Positions 39,105 to 47,835 of a stretch of DNA of 64,000 bases are shown here, one piece after another. The first letter of the stretch is position 1. Each line of letters starts with the position of its first letter. Position numbers and translations under genes: made by a program. Source of the stretch: Simplicispira sedimenti (GTDB lineage Bacteria; Pseudomonadota; Gammaproteobacteria; Burkholderiales; Burkholderiaceae_C); contig NZ_JAKVIJ010000015.1 of NCBI RefSeq assembly GCF_022760965.1, positions 12,663 to 76,662 on the forward strand, read 5' to 3'. The notes below the pieces were generated by a model. It was not told the DNA's origin. It did not search any database and saw only the letters and a list, made by a program, of their open reading frames with translations.

Positions 39105-40904
39105 CTAATTTTTCTCGCGGTAGCGTTGCAGCACATAGGTGCCGGGCGCGTCGCACAGCACGCTGGCCTTGGGGATTTGGGCAGCGGGTTGCGGTGCCGA
39201 GGAGCGGGCGGCCAGCCAGGCCTGCCAGGCGCTCCACCAGGAACCCTCGTGCCGTGGCGCGCTGGCGGCCCAGTCTGCCGCTTCGATCCAGGGGCCGTGC
39301 GCCGGGCGGGTGGCCATCTGGTAGTGGCGGCCGGCGTGGCCGGGTTCGGAGATGATGCCTGCGTTGTGTCCGCCGTTGGTCAGTGCAAAGGTGATCTCGG
39401 CGTCGCACAGGTGGTGCAGCTTGTACACCGATGTCCAGGGCGAGACATGGTCACGCTGCGTGCCCACCACAAACACGGGCAGGTGCAGGTCGTCCAGCGA
39501 CACAGGGCGGCCTTCCACGCGGTAGCTGCCGCGCGCCAGGGCGTTGTTCAGGTACAGGTCGGTCAGGTATTCGTGGTGCATGCGCGCGGGCATGCGTGTG
39601 CTGTCGGCGTTCCAGGCCATCAGGTCGTTGGGCTGGTCGCGCTCGCCCAGCAGGTATTCGCGCATGCGCCGCGCCCACACCAGGTCGCGCGAGTGCAGAA
39701 ACTCGAAGGAACCCGCCATTTGTTTGCCCGACAGGTAGCCCTGGCCGCGGGTGGTGTGGTCCAGCCAGTCGATCTGGCCCTCGTCGATGAACAGGCCCAG
39801 CTCGCCGGGCTCGGAGAAATCGGTCTGCGCGGCCAGCAGCGAGAGGCTCCGCAACGGCGGCAACTGGTCTTGTCCGGCCACGCCCTGGGGCCTGGCCAGT
39901 GCAGCGGCGGCGATGGCCAGCAGCGTGCCGCCCAGGCAGTAGCCCATGGCGTGTACGGGCGTATCGGCGCCGTGCTGTACGCCCACGGCCTGCAGGGCAT
40001 CGAGCACGCCCAGGCGCAGGTAGTCGTCCATGGTGAGTTCGGCATCGCGTGCGTCCGGGTTGCGCCAGGACAGCATGTACACCGTGTGGCCCTGTTGCAC
40101 CAGGTAGCGCACCATGGAGTTGTGTGGCGACAGGTCGAGGATGTAGTACTTCATGATCCACGACGGCACGATGAGCACGGGCTCGGGGTGCACCTTGGCG
40201 GATTGCGGTGTGTAGCGGATCAGCTCGATCAGCGCGTTGCGGTACACCACCTTGCCGGGAGTGACGGCCACGTCGTGTCCCACGCGAAAGCGCTGCGGCG
40301 GCGCGTTGTCGTCGGGCGTGCCGGTGGCGTCGGCAAGCCAGTTCTGCAGGCCCTGGCGCAGGTGGGCACCGCCGTTGTGCCACAGGTCCTGGTGCACCAG
40401 GGGGTTGGTGGCGGGCCAGTTGGCGGGGGCCAGCATGTCCAGCCACTGGCGGGCAAAGAAGTGGGTGAGCTGGGCGTGGTGCGTGGTCATGCCGGGCACT
40501 TGCGTGGCTTCGCTCCAGAAGGTCTCGGCAGCGCGAAAGCCCGCGCGCCACTGGCGGTAGGGCCACTGTGCCCAGGCCTCGTGCCGAAAGCGCGGGTCTT
40601 CATCGGGGGGAGGGGATTCGTCGCCCGGTGCCCAGCCTTCCGCCAGGTGCTGGCGTCCCAACTGCATGGCCAGTGCCGCCAGCTCCAGTCGGCGCCCCGG
40701 CGAGAGGGCCAGGTGCCAGGCCCAGTCGGCAGCGGCCAGCCCCAGCGACACCGGCGAGAGCCCACCGGTCAGTGGTGCTGCGGCGGCCTGCGCCAGGCGG
40801 TCGAGCTTCTGGGTGGGTGTCTCTGCCGGGCGGGGAGCGCGAGCAGCGCGGTGCGGTGCCTGAGGGGGCGTGGATGCAGGGGCGGAGGAGGGCTTGCGGG
40901 GCAT
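39105..40904 (-). CDS. phaC: Class I polyhydroxyalkanoate synthase
   Basis: PhaC polymerises (R)-3-hydroxyacyl-CoA into polyester storage granules. The 599-aa product has an N-terminal Ala/Pro-rich region, a PhaC N-domain and an alpha/beta-hydrolase core. The lipase-like box is GYCLGG with nucleophile Cys323, aligning with Cys319 of Ralstonia eutropha. The acid is in VGTQRDHVSPW and the histidine in TNGGHNAGII. The start 40904 is preceded by AGGAGA; an upstream ATG exists. No phaA or phaB gene is adjacent. A divergent adenylate-forming enzyme lies 282 bp away. Confidence 0.93.
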   Translation of the reverse strand: MPRKPSSAPASTPPQAPHRAARAPRPAETPTQKLDRLAQAAAAPLTGGLSPVSLGLAAADWAWHLALSPGRRLELAALAMQLGRQHLAEGWAPGDESPPPDEDPRFRHEAWAQWPYRQWRAGFRAAETFWSEATQVPGMTTHHAQLTHFFARQWLDMLAPANWPATNPLVHQDLWHNGGAHLRQGLQNWLADATGTPDDNAPPQRFRVGHDVAVTPGKVVYRNALIELIRYTPQSAKVHPEPVLIVPSWIMKYYILDLSPHNSMVRYLVQQGHTVYMLSWRNPDARDAELTMDDYLRLGVLDALQAVGVQHGADTPVHAMGYCLGGTLLAIAAAALARPQGVAGQDQLPPLRSLSLLAAQTDFSEPGELGLFIDEGQIDWLDHTTRGQGYLSGKQMAGSFEFLHSRDLVWARRMREYLLGERDQPNDLMAWNADSTRMPARMHHEYLTDLYLNNALARGSYRVEGRPVSLDDLHLPVFVVGTQRDHVSPWTSVYKLHHLCDAEITFALTNGGHNAGIISEPGHAGRHYQMATRPAHGPWIEAADWAASAPRHEGSWWSAWQAWLAARSSAPQPAAQIPKASVLCDAPGTYVLQRYREKN

Positions 40905-41186
40905 GGGGTCTCCTGGAGAGGACATCATCCATTGTGCGCCGCGACACCGACCTGTCCGTGACACAGGTCAATGACGACCGCGCGGAACCGCAGGACATCC
41001 ATTGCTGCCAAGGGCCATGCTTTCTATGATGCAGGATGGGTCGTGGTGGTCATGGGTCGGTTCATGGCGCCGCGCCCCGAAATGGCGCCTGCATTTCCTT
41101 GGAGCACTTCCGCCGATGCCCCTGCCGATTCCTCCCCCCGTTGGCACGCTGCGGCCTTCCTGCGCCGCAGGTGCAAAGGCCAGCGC

Positions 41187-42569
41187 ATGACGCCGGTGTT
41201 TGACCTGCTGCGCTTGTCGCTGATTTCGATGGACGTGGTGGCGGCACAGCGCAGTGGCCGCGTCGGCATTGCCCAACGCCAGCGCAACCGGCTGGCCCAG
41301 ATGTTGGACAACGCGCTGCGTGGGTCGCGTTTTTACCAGGAGCACCTGGGCACCCGGGCCAGCGCCAGTACGCAGCTGCAGGATCTGCCGGTGGTCACTC
41401 GCGGTCAGCTCATGGAGCGCTTCGATGACTGGGTGACCGACCCGCGCTTGCATCTTGACGAGCTGCGCGAACTCACCGCCGACCCCGAGCGCGTTGCCGA
41501 GCCCTGGCTGGGCCGCTACATGGTGTGGGAGAGTTCGGGCACTGCCGGGATGCCGGGCATTTTTGTGCAGGACGGCCATGCCATGGCCGTGTACGACGCG
41601 CTGGAAGCCTTGCGCCGCTGCCAGCGGCGCCCGCTGGCACACTGGATGGACCCGCTGCACCTGTCCGAGCGCCATGCCTTTGTGGGCGCGACGGGCGGGC
41701 ACTTTGCCAGCATGGTGTCGCTGCAGCGCCTGCGCAGCATCAACCCCTGGATAGCGGCCACCACGCGCAGCTTTTCCATCCAGGTCCCCACGGCGCAACT
41801 GGTGGATGGGCTCAATGCCTTTGCGCCCACGGTGCTCATCACCTACCCCACAGCAGCGGCCTTGCTCGCGCAAGAGGCGCTGGAGGGGCGCCTGCACATT
41901 GCGCCGCGCGAGATCTGGACCGGTGGTGAAACCCTCAGCCCGGCGGTGCGCGCGCACATTCTCCAGGGGTTGGGCGGGGTGCTGCGCAACAGCTACGGGG
42001 CCTCGGAGTTTCTGGCCATGGGCTGGGAATGCGTGCATGGGCACATGCACCTCAACGCCGACTGGGTCATCCTGGAGCCGGTGGACGAAAAGCACCGCCC
42101 CGTGCCAGCGGGCGAGCCTGCCTGCAGCGTGTTGCTGACCAGCCTGGCCAACCAGGTGCAGCCGCTCATTCGCTACGAGTTGGCTGACCAGGTGGTGCTG
42201 CGGGGCGAATCCTGTGCCTGCGGATCCCCCTTGCCGGTGATCGAGGTGCGTGGCCGCCAGGACGACCCGCTGCGCATGGTCCGCAGCGATGGCGGCACGG
42301 CCACGCTGCTGCCCTTGGCGCTGAGCACGGTGCTGGAGGAGGGCGCGGGCGTGTTCGACTTTCACCTGCGTCAGATCGATGCCAGCACGCTGTTGCTGCG
42401 CCTGCCCCTGCGCGGCGAAGAGGGGCGGGCCGCTGCGGCGCGCTGCCGTGCGGCGCTCAAAGGCTACGCCGCCAGCCAGGGGCTGGCGCCCATCCAGGTG
42501 CGTACCGAGCTGGGCCACAGTGTGCCCAGGGGGCGCAGCGGCAAGGCGTGCCGCATCGTGGCCTGTTGA
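41187..42569 (+). CDS. Adenylate-forming enzyme of the PaaK/F390-synthetase-like family
   Basis: A 460-aa member of the AMP-forming ligase superfamily, resembling phenylacetate-CoA ligase and the cofactor F390 synthetase-related group. The ATP-binding loop is WESSGTAGMPGIF, and later motifs include NSYGASEF and RYELADQV. A CACGS segment (RGESCACGSPL) occurs where related enzymes may bind zinc. The start at 41187 (MTPVFDLLRLS) is most likely; the frame remains open 72 codons upstream but lacks similarity. The substrate is unknown. It is divergent from phaC. Confidence 0.75.
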   Translation: MTPVFDLLRLSLISMDVVAAQRSGRVGIAQRQRNRLAQMLDNALRGSRFYQEHLGTRASASTQLQDLPVVTRGQLMERFDDWVTDPRLHLDELRELTADPERVAEPWLGRYMVWESSGTAGMPGIFVQDGHAMAVYDALEALRRCQRRPLAHWMDPLHLSERHAFVGATGGHFASMVSLQRLRSINPWIAATTRSFSIQVPTAQLVDGLNAFAPTVLITYPTAAALLAQEALEGRLHIAPREIWTGGETLSPAVRAHILQGLGGVLRNSYGASEFLAMGWECVHGHMHLNADWVILEPVDEKHRPVPAGEPACSVLLTSLANQVQPLIRYELADQVVLRGESCACGSPLPVIEVRGRQDDPLRMVRSDGGTATLLPLALSTVLEEGAGVFDFHLRQIDASTLLLRLPLRGEEGRAAAARCRAALKGYAASQGLAPIQVRTELGHSVPRGRSGKACRIVAC

Positions 42570-42575
42570 CCCTTT

Positions 42576-43244
42576 TCACTCCAGCCAGTGCACGGGGATG
42601 CGCTGGATGTCATCTTCCTTCCAGGCGATGACCACTCCAACCACCGACTTGCCATTGTCGCCCTGGCTGCTGCGCAATGAGCTGATATGGAAGCGGTAGC
42701 CTGGCCCCACCTTCTGCTCGGCCAGGATCTTGGCGTTGTTGGCCGTGGTGCCGATCCGCATGGTGACCAGGAAAACGGCCAGCACCATGACCATGGCCAC
42801 GCCGGCCAGCACGGGGACGAGCATGGAGCGCTGCGGCAGGCCTGCACTGTGGCGTGCGGCACGGATGGGCGCGCGCCCCAGCTGCCACACCAGCCAGGCC
42901 AGCAGCGCCAGCACTGCGGCTGTGATGGCCACCGACTCCAGGGCCGGGCCTTGGTTCAGGCGCAACTGCGTGAAGGTGAGGCTGAAGGGCTGCATCATGG
43001 GCATGCCCAGGAGCAATGCCGTGCTGGCCGCAAGTGCAAGGCAGGCCACCCAGCGCACCACGAACGCCGCGAGCAGGCTGCCCCGAAACACCAGCGCGCC
43101 GCTTGCCAAGGCGAACAGGCCCCATCCTGCGGGGTCGTTGGTGCCCTGGCTGAGGCTGTAGGCCAGGGCTGCGATATCGACCAGACCGGCGATGACCAAC
43201 ACCAGCCCAGCAAGTCGAAGAAGAGGAAGATGCCGTGAATCCAT
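42576..43244 (-). CDS. Uncharacterised inner-membrane protein
   Basis: A 222-aa protein with about five hydrophobic segments (about 10-30, 36-54, 58-80, 98-120 and 145-165) and a soluble C-terminal domain of about 55 residues (GPGYRFHISSLRSSQGDNGKSVVGVVIAWKEDDIQRIPVHWLE in part). The C-terminal part is unusual for a small membrane protein and could be periplasmic. No family is recognised. The start at 43244 has a GGGAGA upstream on the minus strand. It lies 39 bp after the cytochrome c gene and may be in one unit with it. Confidence 0.75.
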   Translation of the reverse strand: MDSRHLPLLRLAGLVLVIAGLVDIAALAYSLSQGTNDPAGWGLFALASGALVFRGSLLAAFVVRWVACLALAASTALLLGMPMMQPFSLTFTQLRLNQGPALESVAITAAVLALLAWLVWQLGRAPIRAARHSAGLPQRSMLVPVLAGVAMVMVLAVFLVTMRIGTTANNAKILAEQKVGPGYRFHISSLRSSQGDNGKSVVGVVIAWKEDDIQRIPVHWLE

Positions 43245-43283
43245 GCGGTGATTGTCTCCCACCGCCAAGGGCGCCGCTGTGTC

Positions 43284-43949
43284 TCAGGGCATCGACGACA
43301 CGTAAGCCACCACGGCGTCGATGTCGGCGTTGGTCAGGTGCTTGGTATTGGGCGTCATGATGGAGTTGGCGCGAACCTCGGCACCGTCACGGTAGCGTTT
43401 GAGGGTCAAACTCAGGTAGTCGGGTTGCTGGCCAGCAATGCGCGCAATCTGGTCGCTGCCCCGCCCGGCATCGCCGTGGCACCGGAAGCAGTTCTTGCTG
43501 AAAATGCCCTGGCCCTTGGCGGCCATCTCCGCGTTGGCCGCAGGCTTGTGGGTCACCTCCTGGGCCGAGTAGTACAGCACCATGCCGATCTTCTCGTCGG
43601 CATTCATGGCCCGGATCATGCCTTCCATGAACTCGTTGCGGCGTCGGCCATCGGCGAACTGGCGCAGTTGCTCCAAGAGGTAGGCGGGGTTCTGCCCGGC
43701 GAGATTGGGCACGGAGGGTTTGGTGCTGTTGCCGCCGTCACCATGGCAATTGGCACACACGGCGGCCACTTTGCGACCCAGTTTGTAAAGATCGTCGGCC
43801 AACTTGGGCTGGGCCTGGACTTCGGCGAAACGGCTATCGAGATCCACCTTGGCGGTCGCTCGGGCCCGGGCGGATTGGGCGGATGCAGGTTGCCACGCTG
43901 TGCAGGCCACCAAGGCCATTGCCAAAACCATGTGAACACGTCTGACCAT
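43284..43949 (-). CDS. Periplasmic dihaem c-type cytochrome (c4-like)
   Basis: A secreted electron carrier of 221 aa with two haem c-binding motifs, CANCH and CFRCH, separated by about 89 residues, as in the cytochrome c4 family. Two methionine ligands are likely in MIRAMNADEK and SIMTPNTKHL. The signal peptide (MVRRVHMVLAMALVACTAWQPASAQS) has a hydrophobic core and AXA-type cleavage. The start at 43949 is chosen by this peptide; an ATG at 43979 would add ten residues. It lies upstream of a small membrane protein gene. The partner is probably a terminal oxidase. Confidence 0.9.
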   Translation of the reverse strand: MVRRVHMVLAMALVACTAWQPASAQSARARATAKVDLDSRFAEVQAQPKLADDLYKLGRKVAAVCANCHGDGGNSTKPSVPNLAGQNPAYLLEQLRQFADGRRRNEFMEGMIRAMNADEKIGMVLYYSAQEVTHKPAANAEMAAKGQGIFSKNCFRCHGDAGRGSDQIARIAGQQPDYLSLTLKRYRDGAEVRANSIMTPNTKHLTNADIDAVVAYVSSMP

Positions 43950-44095
43950 AGCAATAAACCACATTTTGAAAGTGGTCATTCTAGGTCGAAAGACGGTTGG
44001 GTCATGGGCAAGACTCTGGGGTTAAATCAAACAATGTGCGGTTTCATCGGCGCGGCGACCTTTGGCCGCGCTGGACCCAGTGGACAGGGGGCGAG

Positions 44096-44752
44096 TCAAT
44101 GGCCAGGCCTGTGCCTTTTGCCTGCATCTCCCTGCGCTTGGCTCAGCAGGCGCAGTTCATCCAGTGTGTTGGCGTTGAAGAACGCGTGCGGGTTATCACC
44201 GGGTTGGTTGAATGGCACGGTGGCGCAGCGGTGCAGCGCCGTCCATGCACCAACCTTGCGGCCCCCTTCGGCGACAAAGCGCTGCAGGCTGTCCTGCAGG
44301 CTGGAGCGCAGCAGGCAGAACACGGGCTGGGGGCGCAGGGCTGCATCGGGTGCTTCGTGGTCGGTGGCCAGTGCGATGGCGATCTCCGCATCCTGGGACA
44401 GGGCAGCGGCGGCCAGGCGTGTCGCCAGATCGGTGGGAAAGCGTGGGCTGTCGCAAGGCACGGTGAGCAGCCAGGGCGTACGGCATTGCGCCAGCCCGGC
44501 CAGAAAGCCGGCCAGCGGTCCGGCAAATCCCTCCACCGTGTCGGGGCACACCGGTACACCAAAAGTGGCATAGGCCGCAGTGTTGCGGTTGGCATTGACC
44601 AGCAGGGCGCCCACCTGGGGGCGCAGCCGCTCCAGCGCATGCAATGCCAGGGGCTTGCCGGCCAGCACCTGCAGGCCCTTGTCGGTGCCACCCATGCGCA
44701 AGCCCCGCCCACCAGCGAGCACCAGGCCCGTGATGTTGTCGGGGGTGATCAT
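44096..44752 (-). CDS. mobA: Molybdenum cofactor guanylyltransferase
   Basis: MobA adds GMP to Mo-molybdopterin, forming the bis-MGD cofactor of nitrate reductases and formate dehydrogenases. The product is 218 aa. The nucleotide-binding motif LVLAGGRGLRMGGTDKGL, the PLAGFLAGLAQC segment and the metal-binding aspartate in LTVPCDSPRFP are those of the family. It is 9 bp downstream of moaA on the same strand, so both belong to one molybdenum cofactor unit. Confidence 0.95.
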   Translation of the reverse strand: MITPDNITGLVLAGGRGLRMGGTDKGLQVLAGKPLALHALERLRPQVGALLVNANRNTAAYATFGVPVCPDTVEGFAGPLAGFLAGLAQCRTPWLLTVPCDSPRFPTDLATRLAAAALSQDAEIAIALATDHEAPDAALRPQPVFCLLRSSLQDSLQRFVAEGGRKVGAWTALHRCATVPFNQPGDNPHAFFNANTLDELRLLSQAQGDAGKRHRPGH

Positions 44753-44761
44753 GCGCAGTGC

Positions 44762-45898
44762 TCAGCCACCGATGTAGCTCATTTCTATGCGCCGTTTGGC
44801 CTGGCCAAGGTCGGGTGCCAGGCTGGCACGCAACTCCGAATAGCGGTCGCTGCGACCTTGCCAGATGGAACCCAGCGCACTGGCCAGATCCTGGTCGCTG
44901 GCACCCGCACGCAGCAGACCGCGCAGGTCGTAGCCGTTGTCGGCAAACAGGCACAGGTAGAGGCGCCCCTCGGTCGAGAGGCGGGCGCGGTTGCAGTCGC
45001 CGCAAAACGCCTGGGTCACGCTGCTGATGACGCCCACCTCGCCCAGCGCAGGGTCGTGCTGGCCGTGGGCGTCGGCGTAGCCCCAGCGTTCGGCGGTTTC
45101 ACCCGGTGCGCTGGGCTCCAGCGGCACCAGCGGGAGTTCGGCGCGCAGGCGACGGATGAGTTCGTGCGACGGCAGCACCTCGTCCATGCGCCAGCCATTG
45201 GTGGCGCCCACGTCCATGTACTCGATGAAGCGCAGGATGACGCCTGTGCCTATGAAGTGTTTGGCCATGGGCAGGATTTCGTGCTCGTTGGTGCCACGCT
45301 TGACCACCATGTTGACCTTGACAGGGTGCAGGCCTGCGTGGCGCGCAGCATCAATGCCCTCCAGCACATCGGCCACCGGGAAGCCCACATCGTTCATGCG
45401 CTGGAACACGGAGTCGTCCAAACCATCCAGACTCACCGTCACACGCTGAAGGCCCGCCTCGCGCAGCGCGCGGGCCTTGCGGGCGAGCAGGGAGCCGTTG
45501 GTGGTGAGCGTGATTTCAGGCGGGTTGCCGTCCACTGTGCGCAGGGCGGCGAGCTGCGCAATCAGCGCCTCGATGTTGCGACGCAACAGCGGTTCGCCCC
45601 CCGTGAGCCGGATCTTGCGCACGCCATGGCCCAGGAAAACAGAGGTCAGGCGCGTGATTTCTTCAAAGCTCAGCAGGTCGCTTTGGGGAAGGTATGGGTA
45701 GCCTTTGTCGAACACTTCCTTGGGCATACAGTAGTTGCAGCGGAAGTTGCACCGATCGGTCACGCTGATGCGCAGGTCACGCAGGGGGCGGCCCCGCGCA
45801 TCGGTCAGCAGGCCGGTAGGCGCAACGGGCATAGCGGGTATCCGGGCTGCCAAGGCTGCGGTTCGCTGATCCACCAAGGGGATGACGCGTTCAGACAT
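44762..45898 (-). CDS. moaA: GTP 3',8-cyclase (MoaA)
   Basis: MoaA is the radical SAM enzyme that starts molybdopterin synthesis from GTP. The 378-aa product has the N-terminal radical SAM cluster motif CNFRCNYC and GGEP, and the C-terminal second [4Fe-4S] cluster in FCGDCNRARLSTEGRLYLCLF. The C-terminus ends with the essential Gly-Gly (MSYIGG). The length is slightly above E. coli MoaA (329), mainly at the N-terminus. It is followed by mobA and divergent from the PilJ_N gene. Confidence 0.96.
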   Translation of the reverse strand: MSERVIPLVDQRTAALAARIPAMPVAPTGLLTDARGRPLRDLRISVTDRCNFRCNYCMPKEVFDKGYPYLPQSDLLSFEEITRLTSVFLGHGVRKIRLTGGEPLLRRNIEALIAQLAALRTVDGNPPEITLTTNGSLLARKARALREAGLQRVTVSLDGLDDSVFQRMNDVGFPVADVLEGIDAARHAGLHPVKVNMVVKRGTNEHEILPMAKHFIGTGVILRFIEYMDVGATNGWRMDEVLPSHELIRRLRAELPLVPLEPSAPGETAERWGYADAHGQHDPALGEVGVISSVTQAFCGDCNRARLSTEGRLYLCLFADNGYDLRGLLRAGASDQDLASALGSIWQGRSDRYSELRASLAPDLGQAKRRIEMSYIGG

Positions 45899-45978
45899 GG
45901 GGGGATTTTGCAGTATTTACCCTGAGGTTCCCAGGCCAGATGCCATGACCGAAAAGATTCGCAATACGATGAGAGAAA

Positions 45979-45992
45979 CTGACGTGAATCAA
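45979..45992 (+). promoter_or_regulatory. Weak FNR/ANR-like site between moaA and the PilJ_N gene
   Basis: The sequence CTGACGTGAATCAA matches the FNR box TTGATnnnnATCAA at 8 of 10 conserved positions, with a perfect right half. It lies in the divergent gap between moaA and the PilJ_N gene, where regulation by oxygen would make sense for molybdoenzymes. No good -10 element was found at the expected distance. Confidence 0.25.
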
Positions 45993-46050
45993 GAATTTCA
46001 CTAGGGTTTGTACTGCACAATATGTTCGTTTTTTTTAATGGTGGCTATAT

Positions 46051-46872
46051 ATGAAAACTATTGAATGCAGCGCTGTCGGCGGTCTGTCCCGGCGCATGGT
46101 CCTTCAGTCGGCCACCATTCTGGCGCTGACTCCCATGATGGGCCAGGCGCAGGCGCAGCTGGCGTTGTCCACGGCCTTCAACCGCACGGTGCGTAACCGG
46201 GTTCTGTCGCAGCGACTGGCCAAATCCTATTGCCAGATCCTGCTGGGCGTGCTGCCGGAGTTTTCCAACAAGGTCTTGCTGGATGTGCGTCAGCAGGTGC
46301 GCAAAGGGTTTGACGAGTTGTCCACGGCACCGCTGCCTGCTGAGTTGGCAAGCCGTATTGCTGACATCAAGAAGCTGGCCGAGGCTTCCGATGCCATGGC
46401 CGTGCTGCCCCCGACCCGAGAGACCGTATCTGCGGTGACGATGCAGTCAGACAAGGTGATGGCTGCGACCAATGCGACGGCAGAGGTCTTTGAAAAGGTG
46501 GCAAAGGTCGGCTCGGCCAAACTGATCAACGTGGCAGGTCGTCAGCGCGCATTGTCCCAACGGATTGCCCGAGATTACTTTTTGACTGCGGCCAAACTGG
46601 ACGGCAAGGGTTTGCAGGATCAGATGAAAGCTGACGTCGCTGAATTCAAGAAGGGATTTGAAACCCTCAAGGCAGCGCCAATCAGCACGCCTGCCATCCG
46701 CAATGAACTGGAACTGGGCCAGGCCCAATGGCTCTTTTTTGAAACGGCCATACTGCGCAAGCCCGACGACAAGGGCTTGGAAACGGTGGCCACCACCAGT
46801 GAGCGTCTGGTGGAAGTGCTGGAGAAGCTGACCAACCAGTACGACGCAGCGCTCAAAGACGTTCTGGGCTGA
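46051..46872 (+). CDS. Secreted protein with two PilJ_N (type IV pili methyl-accepting N-terminal) domains
   Basis: A 273-aa protein with a twin-arginine-like signal (SRRMVLQ, then a hydrophobic stretch ending MGQAQAQ) and two tandem helical-bundle repeats. The repeats share the motif R-x-R-x-LSQR-[LI]-A: RNRVLSQRLAKSY (48-60) and GRQRALSQRIARDYF (163-177). This is the PilJ_N domain seen in PilJ and in the sensor part of NarX-like nitrate sensors. No membrane anchor or signalling output follows, so it is a free periplasmic protein. It is adjacent to moaA, hinting at nitrate or molybdate sensing. Confidence 0.8.
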   Translation: MKTIECSAVGGLSRRMVLQSATILALTPMMGQAQAQLALSTAFNRTVRNRVLSQRLAKSYCQILLGVLPEFSNKVLLDVRQQVRKGFDELSTAPLPAELASRIADIKKLAEASDAMAVLPPTRETVSAVTMQSDKVMAATNATAEVFEKVAKVGSAKLINVAGRQRALSQRIARDYFLTAAKLDGKGLQDQMKADVAEFKKGFETLKAAPISTPAIRNELELGQAQWLFFETAILRKPDDKGLETVATTSERLVEVLEKLTNQYDAALKDVLG

Positions 46873-46922
46873 TCGGGCACTGTCTTGCAGAGGTACAGTG
46901 GAGGCCCGACGCGGACTCCATC

Positions 46923-47552
46923 ATGTACCTGCCTGCCCAATTCCAAAGCCCCGACGGCGCGCATGCCGATGCATTGATGCGGGCACACCCGCTGGCCAGC
47001 CTGGTCTCCACCGACGACGAGGGCTTTCCCTTCATCACCCATCTTCCCCTGCACTTGCAGGTGCGCGGCGATCAGCGTGTGCTGCTGGGCCATTGCGCGC
47101 GTGGCAATCCGCACTGGCGCTATCTGCAACAGCGCCCCGAGGCGCTGGTAGCCTTTCTGGGGCCGCACGCCTACCTTTCACCCGCTGTGTACCCTGACCT
47201 TCAGCGTGTACCCAGCTGGAACTACCTGGCGGTGCACTGCCGGGTGCGCGCTGAGATGGTGGAGGAACCTGCGGCCAAAGATGCCCTGCTCAAGGCCCTG
47301 ATCGGCGATCACGAACCCCCGTATGCCGCCCCGTGGCGTGCCCTGGGAGAGGCGTTTGCACACAAGATGATGGCGGGCATCGTGGCCTTTGAACTGCATG
47401 TGACCGGGTTGCAATGCAAGCTCAAGCTCAACCAGCACCACAAGGAGTCGCACGCCGCCCTGCATGCCGCCTACCGCCAGGGTGGGCCGGATGCGCAGGC
47501 TTTGGCGCAATGGATGGAAACGCTGGGCATGGTGCCCGCACAGGAGGAGTGA
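46923..47552 (+). CDS. FMN-binding PaiB-like regulator/reductase
   Basis: A 209-aa protein of the PaiB family (FMN-binding negative transcriptional regulators; split-barrel fold). The sequence MYLPAQFQSPDGAHADALMRAHPLASL and PHAYLSPAVYPD, VPSWNYLAVHCRV and LKLNQHHKESHA are the standard family blocks. Despite the name, many members are likely flavin-dependent enzymes. It is 50 bp after the PilJ_N gene and its stop is next to a small membrane protein gene. Confidence 0.9.
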   Translation: MYLPAQFQSPDGAHADALMRAHPLASLVSTDDEGFPFITHLPLHLQVRGDQRVLLGHCARGNPHWRYLQQRPEALVAFLGPHAYLSPAVYPDLQRVPSWNYLAVHCRVRAEMVEEPAAKDALLKALIGDHEPPYAAPWRALGEAFAHKMMAGIVAFELHVTGLQCKLKLNQHHKESHAALHAAYRQGGPDAQALAQWMETLGMVPAQEE

Positions 47553-47553
47553 C

Positions 47554-47778
47554 ATGCGAGCAGCCCTGGGGCTCATTTCGTTGCTGGTGGTGCTGGCCGT
47601 GGTGGCACTGCTCACGCGCAAAACCCTGCCGCCTCCCGCCGTGGCACCCGTGGCGCCGCTGCCGGACATGCCCACCACGGTGACCACCCCTGCGCAGGCC
47701 CAGCAGGTGCAGGAGCAGTACCGCAAGGCGCTCGACCAGGCCATGCAGCAGGCACGCCCAGCTTCGGTCGAATATTGA
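47554..47778 (+). CDS. Small single-pass membrane protein
   Basis: A 74-aa protein with one N-terminal hydrophobic segment (MRAALGLISLLVVLAVVALLTRK in shortened form) then a Pro/Ala-rich linker and a polar helix (AQQVQEQYRKALDQAMQQAR). AGGAGGAG directly precedes ATG 47554, and the stop of the PaiB-like gene lies one base before the start, so it is coupled. The layout suggests an inner-membrane anchor with a periplasmic helix. Function unknown. Confidence 0.75.
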   Translation: MRAALGLISLLVVLAVVALLTRKTLPPPAVAPVAPLPDMPTTVTTPAQAQQVQEQYRKALDQAMQQARPASVEY

Positions 47779-47782
47779 AGAA

Positions 47783-47835
47783 ATCGGCTTCTAGCGCTTA
47801 TAAAATAGGCGCAAGTAGCTATCAAAATAATAGCA
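47783..47835 (-). repeat. Family I repeat copy R9
   Basis: On the minus strand it reads TGCTATTATTTTGATAGC then ACTTGCGCCTATTTTATAAGCGC and TAGAAGCC. It ends directly at the ATG of the tadA fusion gene (47836), so that gene has no own Shine-Dalgarno sequence. Confidence 0.8.

Noticed and set aside
39126..40961. A 611-codon plus-strand frame opposite phaC
   Set aside because: PhaC on the minus strand has all catalytic residues; the antisense product is His/Gln/Val-rich without similarity.
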